This document shows, piece by piece, positions 1 to 8,630 of a stretch of DNA of 28,942 nt. Every line of letters starts with the position of its first letter. Position 1 is the stretch's first letter. The stretch is taken from IMG/VR virus record IMGVR_UViG_3300006925_000092, positions 1-28,942 of that record; one strand, 5' to 3'. A program made the position numbers and the translations under genes. This DNA comes from a virus. Under the pieces are notes generated by a model that did no database searches, had not been told where the DNA came from, and saw only the letters and a program-made list of their open reading frames with translations.

Positions 1-1962
1 TAATGTTATGTTAAACCAACAACAAACTAATTGACCTATTTTTACATAACTTCCAAGTTGGACGCTGTAGCTAAAGGTAGCGCCAGTACTTGTAAACGCT
101 GGTGTATATGTGCCTTCTTCATAATCATCCAGCGCATTTGCCGCCGCAGTGTCGCCGTTGAAGGTGATGCCGCCGCTGGTCAGAATACGAAGTCGTTCAC
201 TTGGTGAACCCGCAGATGCAGAGGTGTGAAAAGTAAGCGGCTCAACAGCAAGCGTTCTAATTTTTAAACCACCCGCATCTGACATTTGAATATCGGCACC
301 AGAGTTTGTTGCGCCGTTTGCTTGGAATAGAATTTGTGTGCCGTGAGATGCATTAGCATTGTCTAGCAAAACAGTGCTGAAATCACCCCCAACCACAGTC
401 AGGGGCTTTGCAGGACTTGTCGTGCCGATTCCCACTTTATTGTTAGCCGCATCGACATGCAGCGTGTTGGTGTCAAAAGACACATCGCCAGTGATGCCGC
501 CGCTAAACCCAACCGCACCAGCAAACGTGCCGCCAGCAGTCTTGCTTACCATGTCAGCCGTGGTAAATGACTTAAACGCAATCACGTTTAGCTCATCACT
601 AACAGCCGCACCTGAAGCCAGAACCACAGATGTACCACTGGTAGCTGTGTAGTCTGTGCCGTTCTCCAACACCACACCATTGAGTGTGACAATTAGATTA
701 TCTACGGTGTAACTCAGAGTGTTTGATGCGTCATCAGAACCAGAGAATGTTGTTTGCCCGGCAGTCGCCGTGTACTTGTATTCAAGTAAAGACGCAGTGC
801 CAGCAGATGATGCAGCAATCCAGTTTGCACCGTCGTATACACGCATCTCGTTGGCTGCACTATTGAAGTACAATGCCCCAGAAACTAGCGCATTTCCATC
901 GTTGTCAACTGTTGGATCGCTGGTTTTGCTTCCAAGATAGGTGTCATCAAAGTTATCAAAGGCTGCTGCCGCTGCTGCTGCACTGTTGGCTGCGTTAGTC
1001 TCACTTGTGGCTGCTGCCGTAGCTGAGTTAGCCGCTGCTGTAGCTGAAGTCGCCGCATTGGTGGCCTGAGTCGTGGCTAGAGCAACCTGTGCCGCCCCAT
1101 TAGTGGTAGCTAGTGCCGCCTGTGTAGTCGCAGTCGATGCTGATCCAGCCGCTGCTGTAGCAGAGTTTGCACTAGCAGTCGCAGAGTTTGCACTATTGGT
1201 CGCCTGGGTCGTAGATGTTGATGCGCTTGTAGAAGCATTAGACGCCTGAGTAGACGCTGTTGAGGCACTAGATGCAGCATTGTTAGCCTGTGTTGTTGCC
1301 AACGCAACTTGTGCAGCTCCGTTAGTGGTAGCCAGTGTTGCTTGTGTACTTGCTGTTGCCGCTGAGTTTGCACTAGCAGTGGCTGAGTTAGCACTATCTG
1401 TTGCTTCATTTGCAGAAGTAGTGGCTGAAGCAGCCGATGCTGTAGCACTGTTCGCCGCTGCTGCGGCAGAAGATGCTGCTGCGTTCTGAGAAACAAGAGC
1501 CGCTGCTGCGCTTGAGGCAGCGTTATTGGCTGATGTATCTACATAAGACTTGTTTGTCGCATCGTTGGCATTTGTGGGTGTAGCTACGTTCTTAATACCC
1601 CGTGTTTGGGCATCATATTTACCATCCGCTGCAACAGCGATTGACTCATTAGCACGGTCAATAGCTTCCTGCACACCAAACAAAAGCTGGTTATTGGAGT
1701 TGTTTAACTGCTGTGCAGTAAGTGCGCCGCCGTCTGAATAGGTAACATTTAAGTTATCTAAATCAGTATTACGGACAATACGTACCGTAACACCATTTGC
1801 AGGGGCAGACGCAAAGGTCACTACGTTGCTTGATGTAAAAGTAAAAGAAGTGGAAACCCCACCTACGAAAGCTGTTACATCATCAGCTTCAAGATAGGTG
1901 TACGGAATAGTAAAATCCGTGGTGCTTCCATCACCTGTGGCTTCATAGATGGAGTTTGCCAT
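1..1962 (-). CDS. Tail fibre protein, T7 gp17-like N-terminus (3' end cut by window edge)
   Basis: The frame is open without a stop from the ATG to base 1, so 654 residues are present and the C-terminus is missing. Residues 1-135 resemble the T7 gp17 N-terminal domain that attaches the fibre to the tail: a DFTIPYTYL segment near the start and KYDAQTRGIKNVATP near residue 115. Residues about 139-334 are an Ala/Ser/Thr/Asn-rich shaft with internal repeats. After this come a YLGSKTSDP...GALYFN segment, a VGIGTTSPAKPL motif and an EGTYTP...GSYVKIG motif, both common in phage fibres. The start has the Shine-Dalgarno (SD) sequence AAGGA about 8 nt upstream. It is the last gene of the structural operon, 14 bp after the large internal virion protein. 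The distal receptor-binding part is not visible. The fibre identity is firm; the receptor is unknown. Confidence 0.9.
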   Translation of the reverse strand, partial: MANSIYEATGDGSTTDFTIPYTYLEADDVTAFVGGVSTSFTFTSSNVVTFASAPANGVTVRIVRNTDLDNLNVTYSDGGALTAQQLNNSNNQLLFGVQEAIDRANESIAVAADGKYDAQTRGIKNVATPTNANDATNKSYVDTSANNAASSAAAALVSQNAAASSAAAAANSATASAASATTSANEATDSANSATASANSAATASTQATLATTNGAAQVALATTQANNAASSASTASTQASNASTSASTSTTQATNSANSATASANSATAAAGSASTATTQAALATTNGAAQVALATTQATNAATSATAAANSATAAATSETNAANSAAAAAAAFDNFDDTYLGSKTSDPTVDNDGNALVSGALYFNSAANEMRVYDGANWIAASSAGTASLLEYKYTATAGQTTFSGSDDASNTLSYTVDNLIVTLNGVVLENGTDYTATSGTSVVLASGAAVSDELNVIAFKSFTTADMVSKTAGGTFAGAVGFSGGITGDVSFDTNTLHVDAANNKVGIGTTSPAKPLTVVGGDFSTVLLDNANASHGTQILFQANGATNSGADIQMSDAGGLKIRTLAVEPLTFHTSASAGSPSERLRILTSGGITFNGDTAAANALDDYEEGTYTPAFTSTGATFSYSVQLGSYVKIGQLVCCWFNITL
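1075..1352 (-). repeat. Internal repeat in the tail-fibre shaft, 222-bp offset
   Basis: Two segments, near 1075-1130 and 1297-1352, encode almost the same peptide (LATTNGAAQVALATTQ) 74 codons apart. Their synonymous positions have diverged, so protein-level selection has kept the repeat. Shorter SANSATASANSAT-type units fill the space between. This is probably a duplicated shaft module. Confidence 0.7.
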
Positions 1963-1976
1963 TATTTAGTTCCTTA

Positions 1977-4900
1977 TTAGTTTCGGACGTTGGGGAAGAT
2001 GATGTCGTCCCTGAGACCAGCCTTGGCCTCGCCACGACGTACCGCCCGTGTTCCGAGAGAGTTCAGGTCGCCCAGTTCTTCGAGCAAAAGGATTGCAGCA
2101 ATGTTTCGCTGCTTCTGTATCTGAGCTTTGACAACTTGCGTTATCGCTCCGTCTTTACTGGCTGTGCCGTAAAGTCCCTGTTCGTTGCTAAAGATGCCGT
2201 AGAGAATCTCCGTCAGATCAGGTGATTCCTCGCCTTCACCGCCTCGATAAATCTCGTTCAACCTGTCGTACAGGGTCTTGCCTTCGTGCTTCTTGATGTA
2301 CTCGGCCTGAGCTTCATTAAGTGGCCCACCATTGATCCTCTCGAAGAATACGCTGATGGGTGTTGCCGATAGGTCTGTGTTTCCAAAGGCTGGGATACGC
2401 CTCGGCATCTCAATAGAAGAGTCAGTGGCGATAGCCATCAGCTCGAGCTTACGAAGAACATACAGCTCTTTATCACTCTTACCCTTACGACGATCCTCTG
2501 TATCCGTAATGAATACACCAGATAAACTGTTGACGGGCTTTTCCATTGGCCTTGGGATACCGAGAGCATCGTATTGGTTCGAGACTTCGATCATCCCTAA
2601 GTCCATACGGGCTTCAAGATGCTGTAGGAAACCTCGGGGGTCTTTGAGTGTGGGAGCGTCCTCGACGAAAGCGTTTTTGGTTTTGTAGATCATGTTAGGG
2701 AATGCAAGCTGGCCTTTCTTAGCCATGAACTTCAGTACATCCCTGTACCAAGCATCCTCTTGACCAACAGCGTCCATGAGATCAGTAGCGTCTGCCAAGC
2801 CTTGCATTAGGTTGGCATCCTTAATCGCATTGAAGATTGATCCGGCAGCAATATACACCCGATCTTGAATCAGCTTTACCTGATCCTCAACATACTCACC
2901 CTGTCTGCGACGATACTCAACTTCCTCGTAAGCCTCGAAGGCATTCACAAGAATTTTGATGGGGGTCGAGAAAGGGTCATAGTTTTTGTAGCTGAGTGTG
3001 GTACCGTCATCGAATCTAATGGTGTATGGCTGTGATCTGTCGGTGTCTTCCTGCATCTTACGACGCTTGTAGTCACCTGTGCCTGAACCGGCCATATTTC
3101 CCTGAGCATACTGCATCATCACGTAACCAGCGATACCGTAGGAAAGCAAAGCCTCACCCTGCGCCCGTACTTGACGAGCTGTACCGTTAGAACCTCGGAG
3201 GTCTGCAATGTACTTAGGAGCAATAAGCTGCAATCCTGGGGTCATCCTTATGCCTTCCTCAAACACCCTGACAGGTGTACGGAAGAAGAGCTGGCCCATG
3301 ATCTTCATCCAAGGATTGTCCTTTACGAACTCCTCGTATCGTTTAGCTCCACTGGATGCAATACCATCGCCGGTAAACCGACGTTTGAACAAAAGGTCTT
3401 CGGTGTATGAACGGCCCTCACGGTTTACGCCTCGAGAGAAAAGGTCTTTATTCTTCTTCATCTCTTTGGCAACAAACTTCTTGGCCTGTATAGGGTTCAT
3501 ACCCCGTGCCTTAGCTTGTTCCATCAGCTCATGCTTGATCTTGATTTCGTCTAGGTTGTCGTAGGATTTTAAGATGACCTTATCGACTTCCTTCTGAACA
3601 TAAGCCTCGAGCTTCTTGCCCTTCAGGGGTTTCTTACGTTTACCCGACTTCACTTCGGCTTGGTGTTTAGCTAGGGCATTGCCCACAGCCTTACCCTCGA
3701 CAAATCCTCTGTAGTTGAGCTGAGAGAAGAACTCGTCAGTCATGTTGAGGACGTTGGGGAAGAAACGGACTACTGAACCCGCTGGCACCCAACCCTTAAT
3801 TCTTTGAGGGAGGATGTTGTGGTTTTCCATGAATTTACTGTAGTCACCCGTCAGCATGGAACGCTCGTACTTGTAGGCTGCAATAGCGGCCCTACCAGCG
3901 GTTCCCACGGTTCTCGTCATAGCACCGTAGGTTGCACCCATCTTACCGAAGCCAACGCTGGTGTAGTCGCCTTCCACAACGAAATTGAGGAAAGGCTTGT
4001 AGAACGTCTTCATCAGTGAGGGGACAGTGTTGACCACGATTGTTGAGGTGGTGAATACCGTACCGATGACGTATTCGTTCACACCTTCAATGGTGCGACG
4101 GGATGTGGCCCTGATCTTATATCCTACGCCAGGGTTCTGTGCATCCATCTTCAGCTTCAGCAGCTCACGGCGTTCTTCAGCCAGCTTGAATGCTTTAGCT
4201 ACACGGTTCTTCTTCAAAGCTGTGTCAATCTCGCCAGACAGTCTCCGAATCTCGGTGTCCTTCTGGTAGATGCGCTTCTGCTTTTCAACCAAGGCTACAA
4301 ACTCTTTGTCGGCAGCTTCTTGGGTGATGTTCTTGTCAGCCATGATGTCATCAGGCAGCGTATCGAGCAGCTCACCACGATATAGGAACTCTTGGCGAGA
4401 CCCCAGTGAACGGGCGGCTGTGGTACGAAAACCCTCATCAAGGATGTTTGCCTGACGGATAAGGTCTTCGATCTCCTCACGCAGGACTGTCAGCTCATCA
4501 AGCTCTTCCTCGGGCATATTCTTGCCACTGAGCTGCTTCTCAACAACAGCTCCAAGCTCATCGTAAAGGTCAGAGATGTTGCGCTGGACACCGATGCTCA
4601 GGGCGTTGAACTCAGCCTGTGTGAGCTGCATACCGAGTATCTGGGTGTTCAGGGAGTCGCTATCGAGTGAACCATCAGCATTCCGTGTGACACCTTTGAG
4701 TACGTTGGTCAGCGTCTGTGTGGCCTGACCGAGGGACATACGTTTCTGTACGCCTGTCTCAGGGTCAACTCCAGCAAACCCACGCTTTGTAGTGTCCTGT
4801 AAGGCCTCTCTGATCTTCATCAGGGCGGCAGTGACACCGAGCTTAGGTTCAGATGCACCTTCAACTTTGACACGGGCTACGAGGTTAGCGTCAGCCTCTA

Positions 4901-5849
4901 AGACATCTGCTGTCTCGGCAGCTTTGGGAGATTCCGTTACAGTTTTACCTGAAGCTGGAGCTTTTGATTTTGGAGGTTTAGCTCTAATTACACTCTGTAT
5001 TTTATTAATAGCAGGAGTAGCGATAAAGCCGACAGTGCCTCCAAGTCCCACACCAAAAGCTGCTGCTTTAGCAGTGCGACCAAAGTCCATATCCTCGCCA
5101 GTAACAGATGTTTCAACAATCTGTCTGGCGGTATCATCTACAGCGGCGTAAATACCACCTTCGACACCAGCAATGACTGTGTTCCGCATACCGCCTTTGA
5201 AGAGGGCTTTTAGACCTTCCTTAGTGGCAATCTTTGCACCAGTGCCAGCGGCTGTTCCAATACCAAAAGAAGCAAGACCAGCATAGGTGGTGATATCGAG
5301 GCCCACGCCTTTGATAAATCTCCAAGTACCATCCCATGAGATGTTCTTGTCGTCATAGGCTTCCATTAGATACAGGAAGGACGCTTTGGTATTATCGTCT
5401 GCACGGGAGATGATGGCTGCATCTACAGTCATCTTGGGGAGGTTGTAGTTGAACCATCCCATAGTATCGAGGGCGTAGTCTGCCAGTTCCCTGTCAGTTC
5501 CCTCAAACGCTGTACCGCCATTATTGAAGCGGTAGACGTTACGGGCGGCTGCTAGGAAGTCTTCGTCATCAACCACGGTGTCTTCAGTGGTATCGGCCTC
5601 TCCAGCCTCAAACCTAGCGTCGAAAACCTCGTTCTCATAGTCTGCACCAAACGCACCACCAGTTAGCTGGCTGCTACGGCTGGTTGCTGATGTGGAACCT
5701 GAAGAGCTGGTGACTGTAGGTGCTGGGGGGTTTGCCGCAGCTTGAGCAGCAGCAGCTCTTTCAGCTTCCTTGCGCCGCTCCTCCTCTTTCCTAATTTCCT
5801 CCAGCTCTTCTTCAGTTGGAGTCCAAGTAGGCAGATCATTTATACCCAT
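1977..5849 (-). CDS. Large internal virion / DNA-ejection protein, T7 gp16-like
   Basis: The protein has 1290 residues, close to T7 gp16 (about 1318), and sits at the same place, just before the tail fibre. In T7 this inner-core protein is ejected into the cell envelope and helps form the DNA conduit. Residues 12-38 form a charged, Glu/Arg/Ala-rich coiled-coil-like segment. Two glycine-rich hydrophobic stretches, about 182-205 and 262-280, could insert in membrane. The rest is mostly helical and charged. I do not see the lytic transglycosylase domain found at the N-terminus of T7 gp16. The start has GAGGT upstream, only 3 bp after the previous stop. The assignment rests on size, order and composition, not on a motif. 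Confidence 0.85.
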   Translation of the reverse strand: MGINDLPTWTPTEEELEEIRKEEERRKEAERAAAAQAAANPPAPTVTSSSGSTSATSRSSQLTGGAFGADYENEVFDARFEAGEADTTEDTVVDDEDFLAAARNVYRFNNGGTAFEGTDRELADYALDTMGWFNYNLPKMTVDAAIISRADDNTKASFLYLMEAYDDKNISWDGTWRFIKGVGLDITTYAGLASFGIGTAAGTGAKIATKEGLKALFKGGMRNTVIAGVEGGIYAAVDDTARQIVETSVTGEDMDFGRTAKAAAFGVGLGGTVGFIATPAINKIQSVIRAKPPKSKAPASGKTVTESPKAAETADVLEADANLVARVKVEGASEPKLGVTAALMKIREALQDTTKRGFAGVDPETGVQKRMSLGQATQTLTNVLKGVTRNADGSLDSDSLNTQILGMQLTQAEFNALSIGVQRNISDLYDELGAVVEKQLSGKNMPEEELDELTVLREEIEDLIRQANILDEGFRTTAARSLGSRQEFLYRGELLDTLPDDIMADKNITQEAADKEFVALVEKQKRIYQKDTEIRRLSGEIDTALKKNRVAKAFKLAEERRELLKLKMDAQNPGVGYKIRATSRRTIEGVNEYVIGTVFTTSTIVVNTVPSLMKTFYKPFLNFVVEGDYTSVGFGKMGATYGAMTRTVGTAGRAAIAAYKYERSMLTGDYSKFMENHNILPQRIKGWVPAGSVVRFFPNVLNMTDEFFSQLNYRGFVEGKAVGNALAKHQAEVKSGKRKKPLKGKKLEAYVQKEVDKVILKSYDNLDEIKIKHELMEQAKARGMNPIQAKKFVAKEMKKNKDLFSRGVNREGRSYTEDLLFKRRFTGDGIASSGAKRYEEFVKDNPWMKIMGQLFFRTPVRVFEEGIRMTPGLQLIAPKYIADLRGSNGTARQVRAQGEALLSYGIAGYVMMQYAQGNMAGSGTGDYKRRKMQEDTDRSQPYTIRFDDGTTLSYKNYDPFSTPIKILVNAFEAYEEVEYRRRQGEYVEDQVKLIQDRVYIAAGSIFNAIKDANLMQGLADATDLMDAVGQEDAWYRDVLKFMAKKGQLAFPNMIYKTKNAFVEDAPTLKDPRGFLQHLEARMDLGMIEVSNQYDALGIPRPMEKPVNSLSGVFITDTEDRRKGKSDKELYVLRKLELMAIATDSSIEMPRRIPAFGNTDLSATPISVFFERINGGPLNEAQAEYIKKHEGKTLYDRLNEIYRGGEGEESPDLTEILYGIFSNEQGLYGTASKDGAITQVVKAQIQKQRNIAAILLLEELGDLNSLGTRAVRRGEAKAGLRDDIIFPNVRN

Positions 5850-5852
5850 AAT

Positions 5853-7622
5853 TTACCTCACTTGAATAAACCTGTTATTCCCGATTTGTCTGATTTGATC
5901 ACCAAGACCTTGGCTGCGAAGCTCCAGAGCTTTGACACGATCAAATACGTCGTAGATCACATCAGTGTCTGGGTCTTTGTATTGGTTGCTTGTGTTTCTG
6001 AGATCATCAGTAAACGTACCGATGTTCTTTGCAGCTGAGACTGCCGTTGCTTGAGATGATATCGTTTCAACAAAGGTCTGTGTCTTTGCGATTACAAGCT
6101 CACGGATTTCTTTGAGCTGTCGGAGTGTCAGCTTGTTATTGCCGTTCTCTTCACGATAGATAGCAACAAGCTCTTCAAACTCATTCTCAGCGATTTCTTT
6201 ACCTCGACGGTAGAACGTAGTGTCCTGACCAAGGATGCCCAGAGCAAGGCCTTTGTCATTTTCGAGAACGGACACATCCCTCACATCTGCAAGAACAGCA
6301 TCCAGCTCTTGGTTGAACCTTTTATGCTCGTCACTGTTACGGACATCGTTGATGTAATACGCTTCCTGAGCGGCTGCTAGGATCGTAGGGACATCTTGGG
6401 GATGAATGTTTTCCTGAGTTGCGGCCCACGCTTGCAGTTCGTCTGGGTCGTTGAGCATCCTTTCAGTCAGACCCAGATCATCGAGGTCTTCAGTCGTCCT
6501 AGCTGACTTGAGCTGTCCGACGATGCTTGTTGTGTTGGCCTTAGAGAATGTCTGATCGACACCTGTGTTGTCTCGGAGTCTGGCTCTGGTTCCACTAAGT
6601 GAGGAGTTAGCCTCGATCTCTCGCAGCTCTTGCTCGGTGAGTGTCTCCTTGTTGATCATCTTTTTACGGAGATAATCCTCACGGAGCTTTCTTTCGTCTT
6701 CCAGCCTCCTCATGTTGGCTGCAACATCTTGAGCATTCAGAGCGTCGATCTCACGCTGCACATTGGCAAGATAGGTTTGCCAGAGTGCTGGCTTACCTCT
6801 CATGACGCCTTTGTATTCTTCAGGCATGGTCGATAGGACAGTGATGTCTCTATTGGCCTTAGCTTGATTGTAGGCAGCGTCAGTGACGTAAGCGTTACGA
6901 TCTTTGCCTTGGATGAACCCATTACCACCAGCGGCTTTCCAGAAGTCATCCCGTTGACGTAGGGCTTCCCAGTCACCAGAGGCTGCTAGAGCCTTGTCGG
7001 TGATCTCGAAGTCATTACGTGCGTCTGCGGCCTGTGTTGCCCTTTGACTAGCCACAAACTGCTGTAGCTGGGCTGATCGCTGGGCTTCGTGGTAACCGAG
7101 TGCGCCCGAGAGGAATGCTGCGTTGGAGCCTTCGTAGTACTTACGAATGTAGGCTTCGGCTAATTGGTAGCCGTTGTTGATACCTTCGAGGGTGTTGGGT
7201 GTGCCGCCACTAATACCATCGGTAGCTGAACTGTCAGCACCAATACCAGCCAATGCAGCTTGGTATCCCTCATCTCTTTCAATTGCCTTCTTACCGGCAG
7301 ATTCAAGGATGAGGAGCTTGCGAGGCATACTCATGTCGGGGAAGAGCGTATCTAGCTCCTCGACACCTGTCATGTTGTCGTCTTGAAGTGCCTTAGTTAC
7401 ATAACCATTGAACTCAAGCTCGAATTGTTTGTTGGACTCATTGATCTTTCTGCGATCACGCTGTTGAGATGCGTCCAGCACAACGCCAAGACTCTTAGCT
7501 AGTAAACCCGCAGATTTACCGGCATTAGGGTCGGCTCGATATTGTACTGCACCTGACCCCTGCTGCCCGATGCCCCTCGCAAGGGGTGACAGAGGGGTGA
7601 TGTCAACCGTAGTACGTGCCAT
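5853..7622 (-). CDS. Internal virion protein, T7 gp15-like
   Basis: This 589-residue protein lies between the gp14-like and gp16-like genes, the place of T7 gp15 (747 aa), a core protein ejected with the DNA. It begins MARTTVDITPLSPLARGIGQQGSG. After a polar N-terminus it is largely helical and rich in charged residues, Gln and Ala, with many coiled-coil-like segments and no enzymatic motif. An SD (AAGGAAA) lies about 8 nt before the ATG. It is shorter than the T7 protein, and I assign it mainly by gene order and composition. Confidence 0.8.
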   Translation of the reverse strand: MARTTVDITPLSPLARGIGQQGSGAVQYRADPNAGKSAGLLAKSLGVVLDASQQRDRRKINESNKQFELEFNGYVTKALQDDNMTGVEELDTLFPDMSMPRKLLILESAGKKAIERDEGYQAALAGIGADSSATDGISGGTPNTLEGINNGYQLAEAYIRKYYEGSNAAFLSGALGYHEAQRSAQLQQFVASQRATQAADARNDFEITDKALAASGDWEALRQRDDFWKAAGGNGFIQGKDRNAYVTDAAYNQAKANRDITVLSTMPEEYKGVMRGKPALWQTYLANVQREIDALNAQDVAANMRRLEDERKLREDYLRKKMINKETLTEQELREIEANSSLSGTRARLRDNTGVDQTFSKANTTSIVGQLKSARTTEDLDDLGLTERMLNDPDELQAWAATQENIHPQDVPTILAAAQEAYYINDVRNSDEHKRFNQELDAVLADVRDVSVLENDKGLALGILGQDTTFYRRGKEIAENEFEELVAIYREENGNNKLTLRQLKEIRELVIAKTQTFVETISSQATAVSAAKNIGTFTDDLRNTSNQYKDPDTDVIYDVFDRVKALELRSQGLGDQIRQIGNNRFIQVR

Positions 7623-7636
7623 GTCCTATTTCCTTA

Positions 7637-8176
7637 TTAAGTTAGAAAGTCAGGAAGGAAGCTCTTCCCGCTTGCTTCTATGTTCCTCTCGTTTGCACCG
7701 TGTGTTGCCCCCGCAATGCCCAGGATAGCCCCCATGGGACTCGGGCCTGCTTGTTGGGGGTTACTCGCATAAACCTGTTCAAGGTTCTTTTGCAGACCAC
7801 GGGCTTGAGCGTCATATTGTCTATCTAGGACAGCCTCTTGATCTTTCGAGCGTACAGTGTTTCTTGCACCCGCCTGAACGATGGCTGCAATGGTATCTGT
7901 AACTGATTTACCTGTTACGCCTGACGAAGCTGCCGAAGTCACCGCAGTGGCCTTGGCTGCTCGGTTGGCTAGTATAATGTCGAATTCAGACTGGTTCTGC
8001 GCCCTCATATTCGCTTGGAAGTCTTCTTGGGCTACGCCTGTCTGGTAATTATAATCTTCCCGTCCACTGACAATACTGGCATTTGCGGCTGCATTAGCGG
8101 CGTCAATTTGTTTCCGCTCTTCTTGATACTCTAATACTGCCTTACCGCCTTGGAGGGCTGCTGTTGCATCACACAT
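7637..8176 (-). CDS. Internal virion protein, T7 gp14-like
   Basis: I place the start at the ATG giving MCDATAALQGG (179 aa), because GGAAGG lies 7 nt upstream and gp14 homologues commonly begin with Met-Cys. Two in-frame ATGs, 7 and 2 codons further upstream, are possible but have poor SD spacing. T7 gp14 has 196 residues. The protein is Ala/Gln/Asn-rich and helical, and ends with a small, Gly/Ala-rich segment (GAILGIAGATHGANE). In T7, gp14 goes into the outer membrane during DNA ejection. The start overlaps the upstream stop by 8 bp, which suggests coupled translation. Confidence 0.8.
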   Translation of the reverse strand: MCDATAALQGGKAVLEYQEERKQIDAANAAANASIVSGREDYNYQTGVAQEDFQANMRAQNQSEFDIILANRAAKATAVTSAASSGVTGKSVTDTIAAIVQAGARNTVRSKDQEAVLDRQYDAQARGLQKNLEQVYASNPQQAGPSPMGAILGIAGATHGANERNIEASGKSFLPDFLT

Positions 8177-8630
8177 TTTCATACCTTCCAAATTCATAAA
8201 AGGGCAGATCGTATGCGCCCCATGTCACCTCTCGGATGAATGAGAACCCACACCATTTAAGCCACTTGTGGTGAACTGTGTTTCTTTTGTCTGTTAGGTT
8301 CCACAACAGGTCAGCGTCTGACTCTGTATGGAGCATGGATATATAATTCTTGCTCTCTCGTAGGAACTGCTTGGAATGACGTTTTAAGTCGTCGCTAGCC
8401 AACAGCCACACCAGAGCAGACTTTTCGCTGTCTGGGGATGTGCCGTAGATGGCTATAGGCAAGTCGCCTTCCATGATGGAGTAACATACGGGAGAGCATT
8501 CCACCGACCTCGAGAGGCCAGTGATGGCATCAAGGTCGGAGGTTGCTTTGATTTCTTGCTTGTCTGCTTCCCGAAGCCGTGAGGCTAATGACGGGATATG
8601 CCAAGCCTCAGTAACTTCGGTGTGTAGCAT
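8169..8630 (-). CDS. Virion-associated protein, T7 gp13 / DUF2833-like
   Basis: The chosen start (MLHTEVTEAWHIPSLASRL, 153 aa) forms a TAATG overlap with the tail tube B stop and has AGAAGG 5 nt upstream. A longer reading of 167 aa would run inside the tail tube gene. It sits between tail tube B and the gp14-like protein, the place of T7 gp13. Its pattern matches what I recall of the Gp13/DUF2833 group, which has a GNAT acetyltransferase-like fold: a polar N-terminus, a central GDLPIAIYGTSP strand region and a C-terminal WLKWCGFSFIREVTWG segment. T7 gp13 is needed to build infectious particles but is not a major virion component. Acetyltransferase activity should not be assumed. Confidence 0.7.
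   Translation of the reverse strand: MLHTEVTEAWHIPSLASRLREADKQEIKATSDLDAITGLSRSVECSPVCYSIMEGDLPIAIYGTSPDSEKSALVWLLASDDLKRHSKQFLRESKNYISMLHTESDADLLWNLTDKRNTVHHKWLKWCGFSFIREVTWGAYDLPFYEFGRYENV

Noticed and set aside
1110-1496. 128-aa minus-strand ORF rich in Gln, Leu and Arg
   Set aside because: It is an out-of-frame reading of the repetitive Ala/Ser/Thr shaft of the tail fibre, whose own frame is open throughout.
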